Below are positions 53,973 to 64,000 of a DNA stretch of 64,000 bases, piece after piece. Every line of letters begins with the position of its first letter. The stretch's first letter is position 1. A model generated the notes under the pieces. That model was not told the DNA's origin. It did no database searches and saw only the letters and a program-made list of their open reading frames with translations. This stretch comes from Myxococcales bacterium. GTDB taxonomy: Bacteria > Myxococcota_A > Polyangia > Haliangiales > Haliangiaceae. A program made the translations under genes and the position numbers. The stretch lies in NCBI GenBank assembly GCA_016706545.1, contig JADJJK010000002.1, positions 62,001 to 126,000 of the forward strand, written 5' to 3'.

Positions 53973-54280
53973 CCTGCTAGCGCGAGGTGCGAGGATGTTT
54001 TGACTGACGTTACGACTGACGCTGCGATGGGCGCTGAGTCGGGTGCTGCGGGTGGTCTGGCAACGGGCGGCCGACGGAGAGCAAATCGACGCCGCAGTGC
54101 GCCCTCGTCGGGGCGCAGGCAGGCCTTCACGCACACCATGCCCGAGGCCGTCGTCGTGTGCGCCACGTAGCGCTCACTGTCGTGCGGGCGCGAGGACTTG
54201 CCTGCTGCATCCGCGCCGGGCACGCCCACCTTGCGGCACACCGTCTCGAGGTGGCTGGCGGTGCAGTGCTGCGCGTAGCC
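53973..54280 (-). pseudogene. Remnant of a DUF222/HNH gene
   Basis: Only two pieces of the gene remain: the last ~40 codons including the stop region, and a DUF222 segment reading YAQHCTASHLETVCRKVG, SERYVAHTTTASGMVCVKA and CLRPDEGA. Start, most of the DUF222 domain and the whole HNH domain are absent, so no functional nuclease can be made. The junctions are near 54097-54102 and at 54280/54281. Confidence 0.8.
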
Positions 54281-54840
54281 ATATTGGATAGCAGATCTTG
54301 AGTTGGTGAGGTCGTCCGGCAGGCGGACGCGAGCGAGCCGGGACGTGAGAGCGAGATCGCGGAAATCTCCGCGGAGACGTGGTGTGATCCAGGTCGCAGC
54401 GCGTTTCCGCGGAAGCCTCGGGGCTGTGGACGGTGTCGGGCTATGGACAACCGCGCCCGTCGAGCCTGGGCATGCAAGATGCGCGTACGCAGCGCGGTTG
54501 ACCACAGCCCTTGGAGAGGCGCAGGGGGCCCGGTGCAGCAGGCGTGCCTGAGGGACAGCGCGCCTCTCCACACCGCCGCACAGCCCTGCTGGTTTCAGAA
54601 CCCTGATTTTTTTTTCGTTTTTGTACCAGAACCCAGAACCCGGAACGGATCGCCAGGTGAGCGACGAGGGTAGGCCCAGCACGGTGGGTGGGGCGAGCAC
54701 GGTGGGTGGGTCGAGCACGGTGGGTGGGGCGAGCACGGTGGTTGGGCCTGGCACGGTGGTTGGGCCTGGCACGGTGGTCGTGCCTGGCACGGTGGCCGAA
54801 GTCGAGCACAGTGGTCGTGCCTGGCACGGTGGTCGGGTCA
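54281..54840. repeat. Conserved non-coding flank of the DUF222 element, copy 2
   Basis: It matches 27175-27713 over nearly its full length, including TCCGCGGA palindromes (54368-54375, 54405-54414), the 11-bp inverted repeat (54512-54522 with 54560-54570) and the terminal 18-bp array (54675-54840, about nine copies with some GGCCTGGC variants). Confidence 0.8.
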
Positions 54841-54924
54841 CACCTGGTGGGTCAGGCTCGTCGTCGGCGGTCTGCGTGCATGATGTGTAGGATCAGGAGA
54901 GCGCGGCCCAGGGCGACCTCGCCC

Positions 54925-55386
54925 TCAGTACGTGATCGTCACCACCACGGTGTCGCTGTAGCCACCGGCCGCCACGTTCTGCTGCGCCGCCACCCGGCCG
55001 TACACCGTGACCGTGGTCTCGCTGTCGAGCGTCGGGGTGGTGGGCCCGTAGTGCGCGGTGCTGCTGGTGCCGTCGCCCCACACGCTGCCGGTGCGGGTGG
55101 CGCTGAGATACAGGTTGTAGCCAAGGCTGCTGGCCCCATTGATGAGCGTGCGCTGGCCAAACGTGCCGGCGCCGGTGCTCAGGTCGATGGTGATGGGCCC
55201 AGGCGAGCCACCCGTACACAGGAAGGTGACGCTGCCGGTGGAGTCGAGCGGGGTCGCGGAGAACACGTCGTAGGCGCCGAAGGCCACGCCCACCACGCTG
55301 GTGAAGCTGCAGGTCATCGCCGCCGCTGGCGCAGCCAGCGCCCCCAGCAAGACGGCCAGCACCGCGAGGCGGCCAGGCGCGCTCAT
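54925..55386 (-). CDS. Spore coat U (SCPU) domain pilus subunit, second
   Basis: A 153-residue secreted subunit of an archaic (CsuA/B-like) chaperone-usher pilus. Signal peptide: LAVLAVLLGALAAPAAA. The mature protein starts MTCSFTSVVGVAFGAYDVFS with the first conserved Cys, followed by VTFLCTGGSPGP with its partner, and ends VTVYGRVAAQQNVAAGGYSD and VVVTITY, the strand region used for donor-strand exchange. The ATG overlaps the usher stop (ATGA). By its position last in the operon it could be the tip or a minor subunit, but it has no extra adhesin domain. Confidence 0.85.
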   Translation of the reverse strand: MSAPGRLAVLAVLLGALAAPAAAMTCSFTSVVGVAFGAYDVFSATPLDSTGSVTFLCTGGSPGPITIDLSTGAGTFGQRTLINGASSLGYNLYLSATRTGSVWGDGTSSTAHYGPTTPTLDSETTVTVYGRVAAQQNVAAGGYSDTVVVTITY

Positions 55387-57731
55387 CGCCGCGCCTCCGG
55401 GGAGGGCACGCACGGGACGGGCCCGAGCTCGAGCACCGGCAGGTCGCCGCCCGCCCACGCGTCGGGGATGGTCAACGCCACCACGCAGCTCCCGCCGACG
55501 TGTTCCAGCACGCCGCGGTGCTGCCCGGGCGGCAAGTTGGCCAGCTCGAACTGGCCCTCGCTGCCCACCGGCGAGGAGTCCGCGCCGCCCTGCGCGCGCT
55601 TCACATGGAGCTCGCCGTACGCCGCCGAGGAGCGGCCGCCGTCGATCACCAGGTGGCCGCGCACCGCGTGCTGGCGAGCCACCGGGAACAACGCCAGCGC
55701 GCCGCCGCGGGTCCGCGGCGCGACCTGCAGCTCGGCGCGCGGCACCGCGGTGGCGAGCGGCAGATCGAGCTCGGAGATGGACAGCCGGTTGGCGTAGTAA
55801 GGGAGCAAGGTTGGCACCACGAGATCTCCTCTGGCGTCAGTTCGACCGACGAGCTGGTTGTCCAGGTAGCCACGCACGCCCGGCACGCCGGGCACACGAA
55901 TCAAGCCAAAGGCGCGCGCCACCGGCCGAGTGGCGAACGCCCTGCCGCCGAGAAACACCAGCCCGCCTGCGGCACCGAGCGCCAGCGTGCCATGCTCGCC
56001 GTTCCACGACGCCTCCGCGCCAAGCCGGCCATGGGCGCCTTGCAGCTCCGCGCGGGCGTCGCCGCGCGCCGCGGATTGCTCGCCGAGCTGGCCCTGCACG
56101 CGGTAGCCGTAGTCGGTGGCCGACTGCAGGGTCCGCGACAGCTCGGCGGCGGACTCGCGCCGGCCCGCGTCCTGACGTTGCGAGAGCCCCGCCGAGGTGC
56201 GCGAGCCCAGCACCACGAACAGGCCGAGGAACGCGCCCGCCTCGACCGATTGATCGCGACCTCGGCCGACCGACACCGAGGCCGACAGCAGGACGCCGCG
56301 CGACAGGCTCATGGACGAGGTGAGCGCGGCGCGCTGGCGATAGCCACGGTCCCGGGAGCGCGTGTGGCTGGCCTGCGCGGTCAGGCTCGCGCGCCGCGGC
56401 AGCGGCACGCCGAGCGAGCCGCCGAGCTCCCGCTCGACGCGATCGTCGGCCGCGGCCAGCGCCGCGGTGGCGTAGCGGGCGGTGAGCGCGCGCGCGAACA
56501 GGCCCACGGTGAGGCGCCGGCCGGCGTAGCTGTAGCCCAGCGCGCCCGCGGCCCCGGCCCCGCCTTCGGCGTAGCTCGCCGCCAGTGCCGCCGTGACCTC
56601 GCCCAGCCGCGTGCCCGCGGCCAGGTTGACGCCGCCGCTCGCCAGGCCGAGCCCCGCCTCCAGGCGCAGGCCGCCGGTGAGCCACCGCGTGAGGCCCTCG
56701 CGGTGCTGGGCCACCAGCGCGGGCCCGCCGTAGCCCCACAGAGCGCGGCCAAGCTGGCGGCGCGCCAGGCCCAACGTGTAGCTGTACTCGGAGTGGCCAG
56801 GGGCGAGCAGGCTGGCCGGCAGATAGTAGGAAGAAGCGTAGGTCTCCTCGTTGCCCAGCGCGTCGCGCACCACCACGCGGGTCTCGCCGGCGCCGCTCTG
56901 GGCCGGCAAGTCGGTGGCCACGAACGGCCCCGGCGGCAGCTGCTCGCGCCGCACCAGCGCGCCGTTGACGTACACCTCGGCGGTCGACGGCGACCGCACG
57001 ACGCCGGCCTGGCCCAGCGCCGGCCGGTGCACGCGGTACGGATCGAGCTCGAACGCGCGCGCGATCTGAACCCCGCCCAAGAGCGCGGCGCCGGCCAGGC
57101 TGTCGCCCGGGGTGATGGCGTCGCCCAGGAGCACGCGACGCAGGTGCCCGCGGTCCTCCCACGTCGCCTGCGTGAGCCCTCGCCCGCGGCTATGATGATC
57201 CATCATCGCCGTCGAATACAGCAGGTATGCGCCGCGCCGCGCGCCGACCTCCGCGTAGCCGTCATAGCCGTCGGGGGAACGCCAGTGCGCGGCGTAGTTC
57301 ACGAAGGCGCTGGCGCGCTCGCTCATCACCAGCTCCGGCGGCGCGGCGGCCGCGCGCAGATCCAGCACGGTGGTGGGCAACCGGCGCGGATCCACCTCCA
57401 CGTGCAGCGTCATCTCTCGCTCGTCCAAGGTCACCGTCACCGGCGGATCGATGGTCGCCAGCGATACATGTTCCACGCCGTCGAGCTCGCGGCGGGCACC
57501 GGTCACCAACCCGAGCCCCGCGGCGCGCAGGTCCTCGCTGCGCATGAGCACATCCGCGCCATCGAGGAAGATGTAGACCTCCCCGCGCGCGGATTGATTG
57601 AGCCACCAGGAGACGATGGCCGGCGCCGGCTCGACAGCGGGCTCAAGCGCCTCCTGCGCCAGCGCGCCCGGCGCGCGACCGCAGAGGAGCGCCGCGGCGA
57701 AGAGCGCGAAGCTGGCACCGCGCCCCTGCAT
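55383..57731 (-). CDS. Outer-membrane usher of an archaic chaperone-usher pilus
   Basis: A 782-residue FimD/CsuD-type usher. Signal peptide: ASFALFAAALLCGRAPGALA. An N-terminal chaperone-binding domain (~30-140: EVYIFLDGADVLMRSEDL) is followed by a long beta-barrel region (~150-620), the typical SPSTAEVYVNGALVRREQLPPGPF and RDALGNEETYASSYYLPASL plug-border blocks, and C-terminal domains with IRVPGVPGVRGYLDNQLVGRTD and NLPPGQHRGVLEHVGG. It is placed between the chaperone (2 bp gap upstream) and the second subunit gene (overlap). Confidence 0.9.
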   Translation of the reverse strand: MQGRGASFALFAAALLCGRAPGALAQEALEPAVEPAPAIVSWWLNQSARGEVYIFLDGADVLMRSEDLRAAGLGLVTGARRELDGVEHVSLATIDPPVTVTLDEREMTLHVEVDPRRLPTTVLDLRAAAAPPELVMSERASAFVNYAAHWRSPDGYDGYAEVGARRGAYLLYSTAMMDHHSRGRGLTQATWEDRGHLRRVLLGDAITPGDSLAGAALLGGVQIARAFELDPYRVHRPALGQAGVVRSPSTAEVYVNGALVRREQLPPGPFVATDLPAQSGAGETRVVVRDALGNEETYASSYYLPASLLAPGHSEYSYTLGLARRQLGRALWGYGGPALVAQHREGLTRWLTGGLRLEAGLGLASGGVNLAAGTRLGEVTAALAASYAEGGAGAAGALGYSYAGRRLTVGLFARALTARYATAALAAADDRVERELGGSLGVPLPRRASLTAQASHTRSRDRGYRQRAALTSSMSLSRGVLLSASVSVGRGRDQSVEAGAFLGLFVVLGSRTSAGLSQRQDAGRRESAAELSRTLQSATDYGYRVQGQLGEQSAARGDARAELQGAHGRLGAEASWNGEHGTLALGAAGGLVFLGGRAFATRPVARAFGLIRVPGVPGVRGYLDNQLVGRTDARGDLVVPTLLPYYANRLSISELDLPLATAVPRAELQVAPRTRGGALALFPVARQHAVRGHLVIDGGRSSAAYGELHVKRAQGGADSSPVGSEGQFELANLPPGQHRGVLEHVGGSCVVALTIPDAWAGGDLPVLELGPVPCVPSPEARR

Positions 57732-57733
57732 CG

Positions 57734-58468
57734 TCAGTCTCCGCCGAGCGCGACGACCCGCTTCCAGGAGTCCTTGTCCGTGGTGACCTCGACCGCCACG
57801 CTGGCGAGCCGCGCCGCGACCTCGGTGGGCACCGCGAGCTCGAAGCGGCGGCGGCCGGCGGCCAGGAGGTACCACCCCTTGACCGAGGCGCTCCAGATCG
57901 AAGCGCCGAGCGCGTCTCTCCCGCTGACGCGAGCATCGCGCAAAAGCACGCTCACGGTGCCGCGGTTCTCCACCTCCAGCGCCAGCTTCTCGCCGACAAG
58001 CGTCGCGCCCGCGACCTCGCCCACGCGCACCGCGCGCACGGGCGACTGGAACACCGGGACGCTCATCCGCGTCAGCACGCGCAGGCCGACCTCCGCTGGC
58101 GACAGCGGGGACGGCAGCTCCTCGATGATCAGGCGGAAGGTGCGCTCGCGCGCCGCCGGGGCCACGGTGACCCCGACCTTCACCTTGCGTCGCTCGCCAG
58201 GCGCCAGCGAGAACAGCGTCGGGAACACCACCAGATCGGTGGTCCTGGCCAGCAAGATCTCGCCGGCCGCCGATTGATCCCAGGTGTTCGCGGTGATCTG
58301 CATCCGCATCGGCGCGGTGCCGGTGTTGGTGAGCTCGATGAGCCCGCTGGTTCCCCGCGCGGCCAGGTCGACCCGGGTGGGCGAGATCTGGAACGTGCCA
58401 GCTCGGGCCGCGCCGCCGAGCGCAGCCAGCGCGGTCACCACGGCGAGGAGGAGGGCTTGCGGCGACAT
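57734..58468 (-). CDS. Periplasmic pilus assembly chaperone (PapD-like)
   Basis: A 244-residue chaperone that holds SCPU subunits by donor-strand complementation. Signal peptide: LLLAVVTALAALGGAARA. The first Ig-like domain has TFQISPTRVDLAARG, LIELTNTGTAPMRMQI and VFPTLFSLAPGERRKVKVG; RTFRLIIEELPSP closes it. The second domain begins MSVPVFQSPV and ends ADVEVTTDKDSW-like (VAVEVTTDKDSWKR). It sits between the first subunit and the usher with gaps of 6 and 2 bp. Confidence 0.88.
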   Translation of the reverse strand: MSPQALLLAVVTALAALGGAARAGTFQISPTRVDLAARGTSGLIELTNTGTAPMRMQITANTWDQSAAGEILLARTTDLVVFPTLFSLAPGERRKVKVGVTVAPAARERTFRLIIEELPSPLSPAEVGLRVLTRMSVPVFQSPVRAVRVGEVAGATLVGEKLALEVENRGTVSVLLRDARVSGRDALGASIWSASVKGWYLLAAGRRRFELAVPTEVAARLASVAVEVTTDKDSWKRVVALGGD

Positions 58469-58474
58469 GGGCGC

Positions 58475-58990
58475 TCAGAACGTGATGGTGGCGACGACGG
58501 TGTCGGAGTAGCTGCCGGCGGGCACGTTCTGCGACCCAGCGACGCGGCCATACACCGTCACCGTGTCCGAGGCCCCGGTGCCTGTGACCCCGACGCCGGT
58601 GCCGCCGGTGTTGCCCCAGGCCACCGAGTGATCGGAGATCTGATCCAGGGCATAACTCAGGTAGTCCGATCCGGCCTGCAGGCGGCGCAGCGGCGCGGCG
58701 TCGGTGGAGCCGGTGTCGGCGTGCAAGCCCTGGCCCAGCGTGATGGTCGCGCTGGCGCCGCTCGTGCATTGCAGCGTGATGGTCGCGGTGGCGTCGAGGT
58801 TGGTGCCGTTGGCGTTGGCGAGGCCATAGCTACCAAAGCTCAGCGCGCCGGCGCTGATGGTGCAGTTGTTGCTGACCGTCGCGCTGACCGACATGTTGCT
58901 GGTGGCGGTCGCGGCCTCCGTCAGGGCGGGAAACGCCGAGCTGGAGATCGCGATGAGAAGAAGGGAGCTGCGAAGGGTACTGGCTTTCAT
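58475..58990 (-). CDS. Spore coat U (SCPU) domain pilus subunit, first (likely major)
   Basis: A 171-residue secreted subunit and first gene of the pilus operon, which suggests it is the major subunit. Signal peptide: LLLIAISSSAFPALTEA. The mature part has SVSATVSNNCTISAGALSFG with the first Cys, ATITLQCTSGASATITLG with the second, LRRLQAGSDYLSYALDQ and the final VTVYGRVAGSQNVPAGSYSD with VVATITF. The paired C-terminal motif of the other subunit (54925-55386) is nearly the same. Confidence 0.88.
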   Translation of the reverse strand: MKASTLRSSLLLIAISSSAFPALTEAATATSNMSVSATVSNNCTISAGALSFGSYGLANANGTNLDATATITLQCTSGASATITLGQGLHADTGSTDAAPLRRLQAGSDYLSYALDQISDHSVAWGNTGGTGVGVTGTGASDTVTVYGRVAGSQNVPAGSYSDTVVATITF

Positions 58991-59442
58991 GGTTGTCACC
59001 TCGCTTACTGAACTCGACCAGCGACGTGCGCCATGAAGCACTTTTTCCGTCGACAACAGGGGTGCGCCGAGACCCTGGAGAAGGTCTCGGCTCGTCGAGA
59101 TCTCTGGTTGCGCTGGCGACTCGCGGCCCCGTACGCCGAGGTGCCCTGGGAGCAACTCTCGAGTCGTCCGCGCGCCGGATCGTGTGAAGGCCCTGATGCG
59201 ACATGCGCGGCGCTCGGCGCTGCGCTCGCCTCTGTGCTCGCCTCTGTGCTCGGCGCTGCGCTCGCCTCTGTGCTCGCCTCTGTGCTCGGCGCTGCGCTCG
59301 CCTCTGTGCTCGGCGCTGCGCTGGCCTCCGTGCTCGGCCCTGCGCTCGCCTCTGGGGCCGGCCCAAGAAAACCACCCCAGCGCGCGGCGAGAACCCGGCC
59401 GAGCAGCTTGGATCTGTGCGGCCACTGCTGGAATCTTGGGGC
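58991..59442. other. Divergent intergenic region between pilus operon and amidohydrolase
   Basis: A 452-bp region that must hold the pilus operon promoter and the amidohydrolase promoter. It contains the 12-bp tandem repeat (59213-59353). Open frames across the repeat on both strands are Arg/Ala/Cys-rich products of the repeat, so no gene is called. Confidence 0.5.
59213..59353. repeat. 12-bp tandem repeat array (GCTCGCCTCTGT / GCTCGGCGCTGC)
   Basis: About twelve units alternate between two related 12-bp forms in a higher-order pattern. All positions keep GCTCG or GCTGG at the unit start. It ends about 90 bp before the amidohydrolase start. Confidence 0.85.
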
Positions 59443-60765
59443 ATGAACGCATCGTCCCGCCGCGTGATCGCGGATCTCAAAGAGCTCGCCAAGCTGACCT
59501 CCGACGAGCGCGGCGCGCAGCGAGTGGCATGGGGGGCAACCTGGAAGAAGGCGCGCGAGTGGTACGCAGCCAAGGTCGTCCGCGAGCTGGGCCTGCAGGT
59601 CTACCGCGATGAGGCCGCCAACCTGTGGGTGACCCTGCCGGGCGAGTCCAAGCGCAGCATCGTCCTTGGCAGTCACCTCGACTCGGTGCCTGGCGGCGGC
59701 TGGCTCGACGGCTGCCTGGGCGTGCTGGGCGGGCTCGAGGTCCTGCGGAGCACGATGGTCAAGGGCAAGCCGCCGGTGACGCTGCACCTGGTGGACTGGG
59801 CAGATGAGGAGGGCGCCCGCTTTGGCCGCAGCCTGACCGGCTCAGCGGCGGCGGCCGGAACGCTGGACGCGGAGAAGGAGCTGGCGCACCTGGTGGACCG
59901 CCAGGGCGGCAAGCTGCCCGACGCGCTGGCGGACAACGGCGTGGCGCTTCCGCGCATGGGGCAGGCGCACGCGGCCTTCTTGGCGCTGCAGGCGCAGGCG
60001 TACCTGGAGCTGCACATCGAGCAAGGGCCGGTGCTGGAGTCGATGAGAAAGCCGGTGGGCGTGGTGCTCGGGACGATGGGCGTGGAGCGGCACAACCTGC
60101 GCTTCGTGGGCCAGGCGGCGCACTCGGGCGCGGCGCCGATCCACCTGCGCAAGGACGCCTTCCTCGCCGCCGCGGAGTTCGCGCTGGCGTGCCGCGACAT
60201 CAGCGTCCGACACTCCGGCAAGACCCCACGCACCCGCGTGGTGGCCACCTGCGGCGTGGTCAAGGTGGAGCCGAACTTCGTCACCGCGGTGCCGGGCTCC
60301 ACGGAGATCTCCATCGACCTGCGCGCGCTCGACGGCAAGGTCCTCGGCAAGATGTTGACGGAGGCGCGGCGGGCGGCGCAGCAGGCGGCGCGCAAGCACC
60401 ACGTGACCGTGCAGTGGACCCCGCTCTTGCACATCACGCCGCGGCCATTCGACGAGACGCTGATGGCGATGGCGCGCGCCTCGGTCAAGCAGGTCACCGG
60501 CGGCGCGCCGGAGCTGCCGTCGGGGCCGCTGCACGACGCCTCGGAGATGGCGGGCGTGGTGCCCACCGCCATGGTGTTTGCGCAGAGCAGCCCCGGCATC
60601 TCGCACACCCGCCTGGAGGACACGCCGCTGCCGGCGCTGGACAAGGCGATCCGCGCGTTCATGCTCACCGTCGAGCGCGCCGTCGAGCACCACGCCCAGC
60701 TCTCGCGAGCCGAGGACCGCCGCCGCGCTGGCGCGGTGCAGCGCCGCCGCAAGCGCGCGGCGTGA
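59443..60765 (+). CDS. M20-family amidohydrolase (hydantoinase/carbamoylase type)
   Basis: A 440-residue zinc amidohydrolase related to N-carbamoyl-L-amino acid hydrolase, beta-ureidopropionase and allantoate amidohydrolase. Zinc ligands are recognisable: LGSHLDSVPGGG (His and Asp), WADEEGARFG (Glu pair), LELHIEQGPVLE (His) and the late GPLHDASEMAG (His). DGCLGVLGGLEVL and the dimerisation-domain segment VGQAAHSGAAPIHLRKD also fit. Substrate within the group cannot be decided. The chosen ATG 59443 excludes the repeat-encoded upstream frame. The last ~25 residues are Arg/Ala-rich. It converges on dnaE. Confidence 0.87.
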   Translation: MNASSRRVIADLKELAKLTSDERGAQRVAWGATWKKAREWYAAKVVRELGLQVYRDEAANLWVTLPGESKRSIVLGSHLDSVPGGGWLDGCLGVLGGLEVLRSTMVKGKPPVTLHLVDWADEEGARFGRSLTGSAAAAGTLDAEKELAHLVDRQGGKLPDALADNGVALPRMGQAHAAFLALQAQAYLELHIEQGPVLESMRKPVGVVLGTMGVERHNLRFVGQAAHSGAAPIHLRKDAFLAAAEFALACRDISVRHSGKTPRTRVVATCGVVKVEPNFVTAVPGSTEISIDLRALDGKVLGKMLTEARRAAQQAARKHHVTVQWTPLLHITPRPFDETLMAMARASVKQVTGGAPELPSGPLHDASEMAGVVPTAMVFAQSSPGISHTRLEDTPLPALDKAIRAFMLTVERAVEHHAQLSRAEDRRRAGAVQRRRKRAA

Positions 60766-60832
60766 TCCTTGCTCGCCAAGGACCCGCGCTTGCCCGCGTC
60801 GCGATGGCCGCGGCGGCGGTCCGGACGCTGGG

Positions 60833-64000
<3,168 letters not shown>

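Larger units (their letters stand above)
53973..54848 (-). mobile_element. REP13E12-like element, doubly deleted second copy
   Basis: This stretch aligns with three separate parts of the 25184-27720 element in the same order and orientation: 53973-54096 with the gene's 3' end, 54103-54280 with an internal gene segment, and 54281-54840 with the non-coding flank. Relative to the full copy, about 1.16 kb (25281-26441) and 0.56 kb (26618-27175) are missing. The flank is much better kept than the gene. It lies between the beta-propeller gene and the pilus operon. Confidence 0.7.

Noticed and set aside
59203..59442. N-terminal extension of the amidohydrolase through the 12-bp array
   Set aside because: It would add Ala-Arg-Cys-Leu repeats, and family similarity begins at ATG 59443.

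Overview
This window is high-GC, densely packed chromosomal DNA that looks like a myxobacterium (Myxococcota, probably a Polyangia-type lineage). The reasons are a secreted protein with a MYXO-CTERM-like tail (3484-5328), many lipoproteins with Asp/Ala/Pro-rich linkers, a DUF4139/OmpA protein, a spore-coat-U type chaperone-usher pilus, a pseudokinase, and GC-rich tandem repeats in and between genes. No rRNA, tRNA, CRISPR array, prophage or classical insertion sequence was recognised. The taxonomic call is an inference from gene content.

Layout. 1-6.3 kb: envelope and secreted proteins (two coupled genes at the left edge, a lipoprotein with an internal duplication, a GC-rich repeat array, a MYXO-CTERM protein and a lipoprotein with two haem c motifs). 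6.5-8.1 kb: two overlapping genes for molybdenum-storage-protein-like subunits. 8.5-10.1 kb: a small membrane protein and a methyltransferase. 10.3-15.4 kb: hoxFUYHW, an NAD-linked [NiFe] hydrogenase with its own maturation protease, joined by start/stop overlaps except at hoxY-hoxH. 15.4-21.9 kb (minus): purB-purC-purL, also overlapping. 22-24 kb (minus): dut and a tail-anchored pseudokinase. 25.2-27.7 kb: a DUF222/HNH endonuclease gene with a long repeated non-coding flank. A doubly deleted copy of the same unit lies at 54.0-54.8 kb.

28-42 kb: a DUF4139/OmpA lipoprotein, a DUF72 protein, an alr-mlaE-mlaD type operon, a Crp/Fnr regulator, thiS-thiG-thiE, a small CBM20 protein, a TPR/periplasmic-binding lipoprotein and a TPR protein with a zincin domain. 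42.3-49.1 kb (minus): a response regulator, histidine kinase, MacA-like adaptor, MacB-like ATPase, MacB-like permease and TolC-like channel in one nearly gapless operon, so a self-regulated tripartite exporter. 49.2-51.7 kb: an L-asparaginase fused to a bulb-lectin domain plus an unrecognised partner. 52-54 kb: a NADAR protein and a beta-propeller lipoprotein. 54.9-59.0 kb (minus): a four-gene archaic chaperone-usher pilus operon. 59.4-64 kb: an M20-family amidohydrolase and the C-terminal part of DnaE, cut by the right edge.

Five genes (left-edge gene, second Mo-storage subunit, hoxF, the histidine kinase, the asparaginase neighbour) are each broken by one small frame change, mostly in G/C runs. 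Both reading frames stay fully conserved, so these look more like sequence errors than real decay. The most unusual biology is the duplicated DUF222/HNH element with its conserved non-coding flank, the Mo-storage pair away from any nitrogenase gene, the asparaginase-lectin fusion, and the tail-anchored pseudokinase.
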